59,735 bases of DNA from an uncultured bacterium (GTDB lineage: Bacteria; Verrucomicrobiota; Kiritimatiellia; RFP12; UBA1067), in NCBI GenBank assembly GCA_902761275.1, contig CACWJS010000003.1, positions 1 through 59,735 of the forward strand. Reading direction: 5' to 3'. Shown piece by piece: positions 47,552 to 56,657 of the stretch (positions are counted from its first letter, which is position 1; every line of letters begins with the position of its first letter). The position numbers were made by a program, and so were the translations under genes. The notes beneath the pieces are model-generated. The model saw only the letters and a list, made by a program, of their open reading frames with translations, searched no databases and was not told where the DNA came from.

Positions 47552-48804
47552 ACGCCGCGTTCCTGAATGAGTGGCAGCTCTATCGGCGCGGTGCACAGCT
47601 TCCGCCGATCGTCGGCCTCGAGCCGAAGACCGACTCCGAGTTCGACACCGATGTCGTAGTTGGCGAGATAAGGATATTTGCCGACACGAACCGCCCGCTC
47701 GTCGCGCTCGTCGTCGAAGACCGCCGTCTTTCCGGCTGGCGCATCGTTCCCGTCTCGCCGTTTTGCGCGCCCGCTTCCGGCCGCGAGCTGATGGTTGGCG
47801 AGCGAGTCTTCCAGCTCTGGAACGCGACGGTAGTCTCGCGCCGCTTCGCGTCGCGCAGCTGGAGAGTCGACGCTATTTCCGATTCCGATCTCGCGGAGAT
47901 CCGCGGCGCAATTGCCGCGGCGAATCCTGGGCGCGTCACTGCAGGCGACGGCGTGCAGGCGAAGTACGAGCGCGAGTTCCTCGTCGGAGAGGGAACGCTC
48001 GTTCCGTTTGCCGAGCCGCGCGCGGCGGATTTGCCGCGCTTTGCGTGGATGCCGGTTGCGTTCAAGATCGCCGCGTCGTTCGCCGTGTGTCTCGCGGCGT
48101 GGTATGTCCTTATGATGGATTCCGGACGCCAGATCGTCCGCAACTGGCGTGAGAGCTTCCATGCCGTCGATATCGCGCAGGAAGACGCGACCATCGATCT
48201 TGTCGACGCGCACGAGGTGCGCGAGGCGCCGGTGGAGATTGCGGAAGTGGACATCGACTTTACGCCGCCCTCGGCAACATGGTGCGGTCCTGCGCCAGAA
48301 GTCTTCCGTCCCGCGAAGTTCGCGGACGTGAAGGGGCCGAAGGTGCCGGAGGGTATCAAGAAGTTCACGCTCGATCGCGACAGGTTCATTTCACCGGTTT
48401 CCGCGCCGATGGAAGTCGTGTTCCTTTCAGGTGGCGAACGGAAGTCTCACGCCCCTGCGCAGAGCGGTGAGCTCCGGTATGCGGCTGCAATCGCGCCGCT
48501 CGCGGAGCCTCCGAAGGTGACGTGCAAGCTTGTGGACGACACGCGGAGCGGGCTCTGCGTCGACAAGATACTGCGCATTGAAGGAGAAGTCGCGGAAGGA
48601 GCGAAGATCACCGTGATGTTCGACTGGGATGTCGTCGAGGGGTATGGCAAACTGTCCAGCACTGCCTCTGACTACAAGGTCTGGATCGATTACGAGCTTA
48701 TGGCGTTCTCCGGCAAGACGATTTCCCCCGAGTCTGTTTTCGTTACGCTCATCTGGCCTTCGAAGGATGGCGACGAGCGCACTCCTGTTCCTGTCGGCTA
48801 TTGA
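47548..48804 (+). CDS. Unknown single-pass membrane protein
   Basis: A 418-residue protein. Residues 1-165 are soluble and arginine-rich (starting MNAAFLNEWQLYRRGAQLPP, with an RIFADTNRPLVALVVEDRRL strand region). One membrane helix lies at about 172-192 (FKIAASFAVCLAAWYVLMM), followed by a periplasmic domain of about 220 residues rich in Pro/Val/Asp. The layout (cytoplasmic domain, helix, periplasmic domain) and translational coupling to the gene at 46727 suggest a sensor or anti-sigma-type pair. This is inference from layout only. Confidence 0.55.
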   Translation: MNAAFLNEWQLYRRGAQLPPIVGLEPKTDSEFDTDVVVGEIRIFADTNRPLVALVVEDRRLSGWRIVPVSPFCAPASGRELMVGERVFQLWNATVVSRRFASRSWRVDAISDSDLAEIRGAIAAANPGRVTAGDGVQAKYEREFLVGEGTLVPFAEPRAADLPRFAWMPVAFKIAASFAVCLAAWYVLMMDSGRQIVRNWRESFHAVDIAQEDATIDLVDAHEVREAPVEIAEVDIDFTPPSATWCGPAPEVFRPAKFADVKGPKVPEGIKKFTLDRDRFISPVSAPMEVVFLSGGERKSHAPAQSGELRYAAAIAPLAEPPKVTCKLVDDTRSGLCVDKILRIEGEVAEGAKITVMFDWDVVEGYGKLSSTASDYKVWIDYELMAFSGKTISPESVFVTLIWPSKDGDERTPVPVGY

Positions 48805-48824
48805 AAAATATTGTTTGTTAGCCA

Positions 48825-48854
48825 TTGACGCGGCGGCGGCAAAATTGGTAGAAT
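48825..48854 (+). promoter_or_regulatory. Promoter of the RRM protein gene
   Basis: TTGACG at 48825-48830, 18-base spacer, TAGAAT at 48849-48854 preceded by TGG. The leader to the ATG is about 65 bases, with AAGAAGGAAAG near its end. Confidence 0.75.
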
Positions 48855-48923
48855 TTGCGGTGTCGAAGCGGCGAGGGCGCGTGCTTTCCCGATGAGACGG
48901 AACACAAGAAGGAAAGAATCAAG

Positions 48924-49277
48924 ATGGAAATCTATGTTGGTAACCTCGCGTACGACGATGGGCTCAAGGCGGCGTTCGCGCAGTTCGGCGAAGTTACCGC
49001 TGTTCGTGTCGTGACCGATCGCATGACCGGTCGCAGCAAGGGATTCGGCTTCGTCACGATGCCCGACGCCACCCAGGCGCAGGCCGCGATCGACGCCCTC
49101 AACGGACACGAACTCGACGGACGCACGGTCCGCGTCAATGAGTCGCAGCCCAAGCCTCGCGAAGAGCGTCGTGGCGGCTTCGGCGGTGGACGCGGCGGCT
49201 TTGGCGGCGGACGCGGCGGCTACGGTGATCGTGGCGGCTATGGCGATCGTGGCCCTCGTCGCGAGACACGCTGGTAA
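48924..49277 (+). CDS. Glycine-rich RRM RNA-binding protein
   Basis: A 117-residue protein. Residues 1-75 are an RNA-recognition motif with RNP2 IYVGNL and RNP1 SKGFGFVTM. The tail is GGRGG/GDRGGYG repeats ending RRETRW. Such proteins are cold-induced RNA chaperones in other bacteria; that role is inferred. An in-frame ATG at 48855 would place the start at the promoter and is rejected. A terminator follows, so the gene is monocistronic. Confidence 0.93.
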   Translation: MEIYVGNLAYDDGLKAAFAQFGEVTAVRVVTDRMTGRSKGFGFVTMPDATQAQAAIDALNGHELDGRTVRVNESQPKPREERRGGFGGGRGGFGGGRGGYGDRGGYGDRGPRRETRW

Positions 49278-49302
49278 TCGATGGTTCGTCGATTAAAACG
49301 GG

Positions 49303-49334
49303 AAGCGCGGCCCATTCGCCGCGCTTTTTGTTTA
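49303..49334 (+). terminator. Rho-independent terminator of the RRM gene
   Basis: AAGCGCGG-cccattcg-CCGCGCTT followed by TTTGTTT. Confidence 0.85.
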
Positions 49335-49337
49335 TAA

Positions 49338-49401
49338 GGTTGAAAAGTTGAAAGGTTGAAAAGTTGAAGAGTTGAAGAGTTGGAGAGTTGAAGTGGTGAG
49401 G
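49338..49401. repeat. Octamer array GTTGAARR before rnhB
   Basis: Seven units (GTTGAAAA, GTTGAAAG, GTTGAAAA, GTTGAAGA, GTTGAAGA, GTTGGAGA, GTTGAAGT) plus GGTGAGGA, which provides the purine-rich ribosome site for the GTG at 49409. It begins directly behind the terminator T-run. Confidence 0.93.
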
Positions 49402-49408
49402 ATGTGCT

Positions 49409-50017
49409 GTGGCAGTTTCGCTTGAAATAGAAAAGACGGTAGGCGATCCCGTGATGGGGATCGACGAGGCGGGGCGAGGCCCGCTCGCGGGCGGCGTATA
49501 TGCCGCGGCCGTGTCTGTTCCGCTTGCGCTTGCGGAGCGGTTGCTCGTCGGCGCGTGGAGCGAGATAAACGATTCGAAAAAGCTGACGGAGAAAAAGCGC
49601 GAGCGCCTTGCGACGGTGATCAAGTCGACGGAAGGATGCAGGTGGGCCGTCGCGAGCGCGAGCCCGAAGGAGATCGACGAGTTAAACATCCTGAACGCGA
49701 CGCATCTTGCGATGCGAAGGGCGGCGGACGAGGTCGGCGCTGAGCACATTCTCGTCGACGGACTTCCCGTGAAGACGCTGCCGCACGCCGTGAACGTCGT
49801 GAAGGGCGACGCGAAGTCTCTTCTCATCGCGGCGGCGTCGATTCTCGCGAAGACGGCGCGAGACGCCGACTGCCTGCGTCTCGAGGCGCTCTATCCCGGC
49901 TACGGCTTTGCAAAGCACAAGGGCTATCCGACGAAAGACCATCTGGAGGCGCTTTCGCGGCTCGGCCCGTGTCCCGAACACCGCAGGAGTTTTGGCCCCG
50001 TGGCCAATGTGATTTGA
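49409..50017 (+). CDS. rnhB: Ribonuclease HII
   Basis: A 202-residue enzyme that removes ribonucleotides and RNA primers from DNA. It shows MGIDEAGRGPLAGGVYAAAV (catalytic Asp, Glu), INDSKKLTEKKRE, ILVDGLPV and VKGDAKSLLIAAASILAKTA (further catalytic Asp residues). The length is normal. The start is GTG 49409, with GTGAGGA from the last array unit as ribosome site. No separate promoter is visible after the RRM terminator, so one may lie in the array. Confidence 0.94.
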   Translation: MAVSLEIEKTVGDPVMGIDEAGRGPLAGGVYAAAVSVPLALAERLLVGAWSEINDSKKLTEKKRERLATVIKSTEGCRWAVASASPKEIDELNILNATHLAMRRAADEVGAEHILVDGLPVKTLPHAVNVVKGDAKSLLIAAASILAKTARDADCLRLEALYPGYGFAKHKGYPTKDHLEALSRLGPCPEHRRSFGPVANVI

Positions 50018-50023
50018 TATAAT
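50015..50023 (+). promoter_or_regulatory. Extended -10 box before the thioredoxin-like gene
   Basis: TGATATAAT overlaps the rnhB stop codon. An AAAGGAA ribosome site precedes ATG 50049. Confidence 0.6.
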
Positions 50024-50048
50024 ACCATTCAATACGAAAGGAACATCA

Positions 50049-50870
50049 ATGAAGAATACGATCCCGATGATGTGCACCGCGCTCTTTGCGCTGGCTGCGT
50101 TCGCCAAGACCTCAACGCCCGAAGGGTGGCTCGACGACTATGACGCCGCTCTCAAGAAGGCCGCGGCCGAGGACAAGCATGTCGTCATCGACTTCTCGGG
50201 TAGCGACTGGTGCGGATGGTGCAAGCGCCTCGACAAGGAAGTGTTCGCGACAGACGAGTTCCGCAAGGGCGCTGCAGATAAGTATGTTCTCCTTATGGTC
50301 GACTCTCCGAGCGACAAGTCGCTTCTTACTCCCGAGGCCGCGAAGAACAACCCGAAACTTGTGAAGAAGTTTGGCATCAATGGCTACCCGACTGTCGTCG
50401 TGCTCAACCCGAAGGGCGAGGAAGTGCTGAGGACTGGCTATCAGGCGGGAGGCCCCGAGAAGTATCTCAAGATGCTCGACGAGGAGATCCGCTTCGCCCC
50501 GGAGATAAAGAAGTACATCAAGCCGATCGAAGACGTCTTGAACCGCCACGACGAGCAGATAAGGAAAGACTCCGATGCGGCGATGGAGAAGGTCAAGGCG
50601 AAGTTCCCAAAACCCGACAAGAAGATGTCGAAGTCTGAACGGCAGAAGTACCAGCAGGATGCCATGGCCTACGCCCAGAAAATCATGTTCGAGGAAGTAT
50701 ACCCTAAGTATGTGCCGCTTATCGAAAAATGCTTTGTCGATGCGAAGGCGATGAAAGTTCCCGAGGTCCTTGAAGAGCGCAAGAAAGAACTTATCGAGGG
50801 AGAGGAAAAACGATTCGATATGCTGCGCAAGGCACTCAAGGAACACGCTGAGAAGAAGAGCGAGAAGTAG
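50049..50870 (+). CDS. Exported thioredoxin-like protein
   Basis: A 273-residue protein with a signal peptide (MKNTIPMMCTALFALAAFA). A thioredoxin domain at about 25-145 has the active site SGSDWCGWCKRLDKEVF (CGWC) and the cis-Pro region GINGYPTVVVLNPKG. The C-terminal 120 residues are charged, helical and probably coiled-coil (KDSDAAMEKVKAKFPKPDKK, ending EHAEKKSEK). It likely acts as a periplasmic disulfide or redox protein. folP follows after 4 bases. Confidence 0.85.
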   Translation: MKNTIPMMCTALFALAAFAKTSTPEGWLDDYDAALKKAAAEDKHVVIDFSGSDWCGWCKRLDKEVFATDEFRKGAADKYVLLMVDSPSDKSLLTPEAAKNNPKLVKKFGINGYPTVVVLNPKGEEVLRTGYQAGGPEKYLKMLDEEIRFAPEIKKYIKPIEDVLNRHDEQIRKDSDAAMEKVKAKFPKPDKKMSKSERQKYQQDAMAYAQKIMFEEVYPKYVPLIEKCFVDAKAMKVPEVLEERKKELIEGEEKRFDMLRKALKEHAEKKSEK

Positions 50871-50874
50871 TGCC

Positions 50875-51632
<758 letters not shown>

Positions 51633-51636
<4 letters not shown>

Positions 51637-52571
51637 TGCTTGCCGCGCTCGCCTTGTTTGCCGCGCTCGGTTTCTCCGACTCGAAGACGCTCGCCGTCCA
51701 GATACACCTTGACCGTGCGGGATTCTCGTGCAGCACAATCGACGGGCAGTGGGGCGCGAAGTCGGAAAATGCGCTGAGGGCTTACGAGGCGGAGCGGACA
51801 AAGGGTCTGAATCCGGTGTTTGCAGCTTCGCCTGAACAGGCATACAACCGATACTTCATAAGCGCATCCGATCCGTTTCGCGTCGTCGAGGTGACACGGG
51901 CCGACATCGATTCGCTCGTCAAGATTCCAGATGATCCCGCCGAACGCGCGAAGTTGCCTCGCATGGGATACGAGTCTATAAAGGAGATGTTCGCGGAGCG
52001 CGGGCACCTCTCGCAGATCGCGCTTTCGAAGATGAATCCAGGAGTCGACTGGGAGAACGTTAAGCCGGGGCTTAAGCTCGTCATTCCGAACTTTCCATCG
52101 ATAGAGGAGGAACTTGCGGCGGGCGAGAGGGGAAAACCGAACAGGCCGAAACGTCCCGAGGCCGCGCTTGTGAAGATATCTATTTCATCGAGCCAGATCA
52201 GGGCGTTCGACGCCGAGGGGAAACTCCTCGCGCTTTTCCCGTGTTCCATCGCCGCGGACAAGGCGAAGGTTCCGCCTCACGGCGAACTTAAGATAACGAC
52301 TTGTATCCCTTGGCCGAACTTCACCTACACGCCTGACTTTACGCCGCCTGGAAAGAAGGTGCAACGGCACATCTGGCCGGAAGGGGAGAATTGCCCAGTC
52401 GGCGTTGCGTGGCTTGGGCTCAACCTTCCAGGCTACGGAATCCACGGAACGCCGCGCCCCGAGTCGATTGGTTTCACCGGCTCGCACGGATGCTTCCGTC
52501 TCGCTAACTGGAACGCCGCGCGGCTTTACGCGATGTGCCGCAGCGGAACGAAGGTGGTGATCGAGCCATGA
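51633..52571 (+). CDS. L,D-transpeptidase (YkuD) with peptidoglycan-binding and LysM-like parts
   Basis: A 312-residue exported enzyme cross-linking peptidoglycan. It has an N-terminal signal-like segment (MMLAALALFAALGF), a peptidoglycan-binding-like part (AVQIHLDRAGFSCSTIDGQW), a LysM-like stretch (LSQIALSKMNPGVDWENVKP) and the YkuD domain (about 175-312). The active site is GIHGTPRPES....GSHGCFRLAN with the nucleophilic Cys near residue 286. It overlaps folP by ATGA and the exonuclease gene by ATGA. Confidence 0.9.
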
Positions 52572-53035
52572 ACTTCCTCGCTATAGACTTCGAGACGACG
52601 GGCTATGACTTTGGCTGCGACAACGAGCCGTGGCAGCTCGGGTTTGCGCGCGTCGAGGACGGCGCGATAGTCGAGACTGGCGAGTGGTTCTTTGACGTTG
52701 AAGGCGCTCCTGAGCGTGCGCACGAGTCGGATGCGCTCGGCACCTTGCAGAGTTCCTTCGAGACATGGGCGCCAAAGCTTGTGGGCGTGCGGCTTGTCGC
52801 GCACAACATCGCGTGCGAGCGGACTATCCTGACGCGCGTTGCGCCGCTTACGAAGTGGGGGCCGTGGGTAGACACGATGAAGCTCGCGAAGGCGAGGTAT
52901 CCGCGTCTGCCGTCATACAAGCTCGGCGACCTCTGCGAGATGTTCGGCCAGGTGCCGCAGATCGACGGCCGCACATGGCACGACGGGCTTTACGACGCCG
53001 TCGCCTGCGCGAACCTCGCGCTGTTCCTGAGTTAG
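52568..53035 (+). CDS. DnaQ-like 3'-5' exonuclease domain protein
   Basis: A 155-residue DEDDh exonuclease. It shows FLAIDFETTGYDFG (Exo I Asp-x-Glu), VRLVAHNIACERTIL (Exo II region) and WHDGLYDAVACANLA (Exo III His-x4-Asp). It resembles the proofreading subunit or RNase T type. No polymerase gene adjoins it, so the substrate is open. The ATG overlaps the preceding stop. Confidence 0.85.
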   Translation: MNFLAIDFETTGYDFGCDNEPWQLGFARVEDGAIVETGEWFFDVEGAPERAHESDALGTLQSSFETWAPKLVGVRLVAHNIACERTILTRVAPLTKWGPWVDTMKLAKARYPRLPSYKLGDLCEMFGQVPQIDGRTWHDGLYDAVACANLALFLS

Positions 53036-53058
53036 CGATGGAATAGACGGCTGGTTTT

Positions 53059-53067
53059 TGGTATAAT
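53059..53067 (+). promoter_or_regulatory. Extended -10 box abutting the beta-CASP gene
   Basis: TGGTATAAT ends 6 bases before ATG 53074. No ribosome site fits, so the message is a leaderless candidate. Confidence 0.6.
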
Positions 53068-53073
53068 CATGGC

Positions 53074-54474
53074 ATGAGAATAACTTTCTACGGGGCGGCG
53101 CAGACGACGACCGGCTCCATGCATCTTGTAGAGGCGAACGGCAAGCGGATACTGCTCGACTGCGGGCTGTACCAAGGCCACCGCAAGGAGGCGTTCGAGA
53201 AGAACAGGAACCTCCCGGTCGATCCCGCGAAAATCGACTACGTGATCCTCTCCCACGCGCACATCGACCACAGCGGAAACCTGCCGCAGCTCGTCAGGCA
53301 GGGCTTTCGCGGGCGCGTTTTCGCAAGACAGTCGACGACTGACCTCTGCGACGTGATGCTGCGCGACTCGTGCTTTCTCCAGAAGCGCGACCTCGAGTAC
53401 ATCAACAAGAAGCGTCGCAAGGAAGGCAAGAAGCCGTTCGAGCCGCTTTACGAGGAGAGCGACGTAGACGCGCTGATGCAGCTGTTCGTTCCGACGCACA
53501 TGCATGAACCGCGCGAGATATGCCGCGGGATAACGCTCGAGTTCTTCAACGCGGGGCACATTCTCGGCTCGGCGCTCGTTCAGCTCGACATCCGCTCCGA
53601 TCACGGCCACAACCACCGACTGCTCTTCTCGGGCGACCTCGGGCAGCCGAACCAGCCGATACTCCGCCACTACGAGTATCCCGCGGGCGCTGACATTCTT
53701 ATCGTCGAGTCGACCTACGCCGACAAGTTCCACCCGTCGGCCGACGACGTCGAGCTGCGTCTCGAGAAGTACCTCAAGTACATCGACCGCCACAACGCGA
53801 AGCTGCTCGTTCCCGCGTTTTCTGTCGGGCGTACGCAGCAGATCATCTACTATCTGAACAAGCTGCGCGAGAAGGGCAAGGTGCCGCGCGAGGTCAAGGT
53901 CTACATCGACTCGCCTCTCTCGCAGAAGGCGACGCGCATCTACGCGAAACATCGCGAGGTCTACAACGACGAGGCGAAGAGGATGCTTGCGGAGGGCAAG
54001 GATCCGCTCGAGTACCCTGGCATGACGTTCGTCGGAACGCCCGAGGAGTCGATGGCGCTCAACGACACTCCTGGCCCCATGATCATCATTGCGGCGTCGG
54101 GCATGTGCGAAGGCGGGCGGGTTCTCCACCACTTGAAGCACTGCGTTCAGGACGAGGACAACATCATCCTCATCTGCGGCTTCCAGGCGGAGAACACGCT
54201 CGGCCGCCGCATCGTCGAGAGGCGCGAGACGATCAAGGTCTTCGGCGAGGAAGTTCCACTTCGCGCCAAGGTCGAGATCATCAACGCGCTCTCCGCGCAT
54301 GCCGACCGCACCGGTCTCATCGACTGGATAAGCGAGGTGAAGGACAACGTGCGCAATGCGTTCGCGGTCCACGGCGAGCCCGATAAGGTGGCGGCGATGG
54401 CGGACATACTCAAGGAGCAGGGCATACGCAACGTCGTCGCGCCGATGCCAGGGCAGACCTACCAATTTGAGTGA
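53074..54474 (+). CDS. Beta-CASP metallo-beta-lactamase-fold RNase
   Basis: A 466-residue protein of the RNA-processing metallo-beta-lactamase family. The zinc site is SHAHIDHSGNLP, with LDCGLYQGHRKEA before it and FFNAGHILGSALVQL and FSGDLGQPNQPIL after it. The beta-CASP insert has FSVGRTQQIIYYL, IIIAASGMCEGGRVLHHLKH and the C-terminal SAHADRTGLIDW. It is expected to act as an endo/exonuclease in RNA turnover, like archaeal and bacterial relatives of CPSF-73. Confidence 0.92.
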   Translation: MRITFYGAAQTTTGSMHLVEANGKRILLDCGLYQGHRKEAFEKNRNLPVDPAKIDYVILSHAHIDHSGNLPQLVRQGFRGRVFARQSTTDLCDVMLRDSCFLQKRDLEYINKKRRKEGKKPFEPLYEESDVDALMQLFVPTHMHEPREICRGITLEFFNAGHILGSALVQLDIRSDHGHNHRLLFSGDLGQPNQPILRHYEYPAGADILIVESTYADKFHPSADDVELRLEKYLKYIDRHNAKLLVPAFSVGRTQQIIYYLNKLREKGKVPREVKVYIDSPLSQKATRIYAKHREVYNDEAKRMLAEGKDPLEYPGMTFVGTPEESMALNDTPGPMIIIAASGMCEGGRVLHHLKHCVQDEDNIILICGFQAENTLGRRIVERRETIKVFGEEVPLRAKVEIINALSAHADRTGLIDWISEVKDNVRNAFAVHGEPDKVAAMADILKEQGIRNVVAPMPGQTYQFE

Positions 54475-54476
54475 GC

Positions 54477-54660
54477 GAGCTTGTTGGCGGTGGCCGAAAG
54501 CTCCTCCTCGGGGAACCCTCAGCGAATACGCTGTATCCCCTCGCTCGGACTTTCGCTCCACCGCCAACTTCGTCTTGGTGGCTGAAGCTTCCTCCTCTGG
54601 GGACTCTCGCTCGGACTTTCGCTCCACCGCCAACTTCATCTTGGCGGCCGAAGGCTTCTC
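54477..54660. repeat. Three imperfect tandem repeats of about 65 bases
   Basis: The segment starting TCGCTCGGACTTTCGCTCCA at 54541 recurs at 54607 (66-base period). A shortened earlier copy is at 54477-54520. Each can pair CCACCGCC with GGTGG or GGCGG. It is non-coding, between the nuclease gene and the gpmI promoter. Confidence 0.7.
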
Positions 54661-54689
54661 ATCGCTCATAACCCATCGGGGCGGAGATT

Positions 54690-54698
54690 TGATATAAT
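54690..54698 (+). promoter_or_regulatory. Extended -10 box of gpmI
   Basis: TGATATAAT, then the ribosome site AAGGAGG 5 bases before ATG 54719. Confidence 0.65.
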
Positions 54699-54718
54699 AT
54701 ACTCTTCAAGGAGGAAAA

Positions 54719-56305
54719 ATGAGACCTGTTGTTTTCATCATCCGTGACGGCTGGGGCGTCAATCCCCGCGCAGACGGCAATTCTGTTTATGGCGCAAAGA
54801 CGCCTGTCATCGACCAGATCAGGGCGCGCTACCCGCACTGCCTTCTCGACTGCTGCGGCGAGGCGGTGGGACTTCCCGACGGCTATCAGGGATCGTCCGA
54901 GGTCGGTCACCTCAACATGGGCGCTGGACGCATCGTCGTCCAGGAGCTTAAGCGCATCGACGACGGTCTTTCCTCCGGCGAGCTCTTCAAGAGCCCGAAG
55001 TGGCAGAACCTCATCGCGAACTGGAAGAAGAACAACTCGCAGTTCCATTTCTTCGGGCTTCTTCAGGACGAGGGAGTTCATGCCCACCAGGAACACCTTT
55101 TCAAGCTGATGAAGCGTGCGCGTCAGGAATTCCCCGAAGGGCGCATCGTCGTTCATCCGTTCCTCGACGGCCGCGACACGCCGCCTCGTTCGACCCTGGA
55201 GTACATCGCCCGCCTCAAGACCGAGCTCGCCGCAGTCGGCAACGCGACGATCGGTACCGCGATGGGCCGTTACTACGGCATGGATCGCGTGAAGAACTGG
55301 AAGCTCACGAGCGAGGCATACGACTGCATCGTCGGCTGCAAGGGCAAGAAGGCGGCGACGATCGAGGAGTGCGTCAAGGCGGAGTACGAGAGCGGCAAGA
55401 CGCCCGACGGAACTCCCATGACCGACGAGTACATTCCATGCTACGTGATCGGCGGCTACGAGGGCATGAAGGACGGCGACGTCGTGATGCACACCAACTA
55501 CCGCCAGGACCGCGCAATCCAGCTCACTCAGGCGTTCGTCTCCGATGACTACGCTGGCGAGCGCTGTGCGCGTCCGAAAGTGACGTTCCTCGGCTTCACG
55601 CGCTACTGGGACGAGTTCGAGGACTACCTCCTCGGCGCGATGGGCGCGGGCGGTGGAATGGACAACCTTCTTGGCGAAGTCGTCTCGAAGGCCGGCATCA
55701 AGCAGCTCCGTCTCGCGGAGACGCAGAAGTTCCGCCACGTGACGAGCTTCTTCAACGGCAAGTCCACGACTCCTTCGGAAGGCGAGGATCAGGTCGAGGT
55801 GAAGAGCCGCTTCGATCCCGCGACATTCGCGTCGCATCCCGAGATGGACGCGTACAATGTCACTGACGAGCTTCTGAAGCGCCTCGAGAAGACCCCCTAC
55901 GGTTTTATCGTCGTCAACTACGCGAACTGCGACATGGTTGGCCACACGGGCGACGAGAAGGCCGCGACGAAGGCGGTCGAGGTAACCGACGAGTGCATTG
56001 GGAAGATTCTCCCGCGCCTCCTCGAGCTCGACGCGCACGTTCTAATTTTCGCTGATCACGGCAACGCTGAGCAGATGGTCGACTACAAGTCTGGTCTCAC
56101 GAAGACTTCGCACACGCTGAACCTCGTCGACTGCTTCTATGTCGCGAACGACGCTGCTGGCGTGCGCCTCACCCCGCTTGCGAAGCTCTCGGCCGTCGCG
56201 CCGACAGCGCTGCAGATGCTTGGGCTGCCGGTCCCGTCCGAAATGACCACGCCGTCGCTTCTCGCCGGCAAGGAGCCCTGGAGCAAAACCGCTCTCAACG
56301 TCTGA
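54719..56305 (+). CDS. gpmI: 2,3-bisphosphoglycerate-independent phosphoglycerate mutase
   Basis: A 528-residue two-metal glycolytic enzyme interconverting 3- and 2-phosphoglycerate. It shows RDGWGVNPRADGNSV, the nucleophile serine in GYQGSSEVGHLNMGAGR, FLDGRDTPPRS, NYRQDRAIQL, VNYANCDMVGHTGD and FADHGNAEQM, followed by TSHTLNLVDCFYV. The length is typical. It is followed after 1 base by rbfA, so it is in one operon with the ribosome genes. Confidence 0.95.
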   Translation: MRPVVFIIRDGWGVNPRADGNSVYGAKTPVIDQIRARYPHCLLDCCGEAVGLPDGYQGSSEVGHLNMGAGRIVVQELKRIDDGLSSGELFKSPKWQNLIANWKKNNSQFHFFGLLQDEGVHAHQEHLFKLMKRARQEFPEGRIVVHPFLDGRDTPPRSTLEYIARLKTELAAVGNATIGTAMGRYYGMDRVKNWKLTSEAYDCIVGCKGKKAATIEECVKAEYESGKTPDGTPMTDEYIPCYVIGGYEGMKDGDVVMHTNYRQDRAIQLTQAFVSDDYAGERCARPKVTFLGFTRYWDEFEDYLLGAMGAGGGMDNLLGEVVSKAGIKQLRLAETQKFRHVTSFFNGKSTTPSEGEDQVEVKSRFDPATFASHPEMDAYNVTDELLKRLEKTPYGFIVVNYANCDMVGHTGDEKAATKAVEVTDECIGKILPRLLELDAHVLIFADHGNAEQMVDYKSGLTKTSHTLNLVDCFYVANDAAGVRLTPLAKLSAVAPTALQMLGLPVPSEMTTPSLLAGKEPWSKTALNV

Positions 56306-56306
56306 T

Positions 56307-56657
56307 ATGGCGGTCGACAGGATAGAAAGGGTAGACAGTCTCCTCAAGCGGGTCATCGCCGAGGCGATGTTCTCCGTCATGCAGGGCGACACGGTCGCTC
56401 CCGGGCTCATCACCGTGACGGACGTCCACTGCGGGAAGGATCTCCGCGACGCAACCGTCAAGGTGTCGGTGTTCGGCGACGACGCCCTGAAGGAGACTGC
56501 GCTCCAGCACCTTAAGCACAACGCGAGGCGCTTCCAGCAGATCATAAACCGGGAAGTGCGGCTGAAGTTCACGCCGCGCCTTCTCTTCCAGCTCGACCGC
56601 TCGCTTGAAAAGGGCGACGAGGTGCTGGCGATCCTGGACAAGCTCGGAAATGGCTAA
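56307..56657 (+). CDS. rbfA: Ribosome-binding factor A
   Basis: A 116-residue KH-like protein needed for 30S maturation. It shows RIERVDSLLKRVIAEAMFSV, GLITVTDVHCGKDLRDATVK and the ending LKFTPRLLFQLDRSLEKGDE, the family pattern. It overlaps truB by 8 bases. The order rbfA-truB-ribF is conserved in bacteria. Confidence 0.92.
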   Translation: MAVDRIERVDSLLKRVIAEAMFSVMQGDTVAPGLITVTDVHCGKDLRDATVKVSVFGDDALKETALQHLKHNARRFQQIINREVRLKFTPRLLFQLDRSLEKGDEVLAILDKLGNG

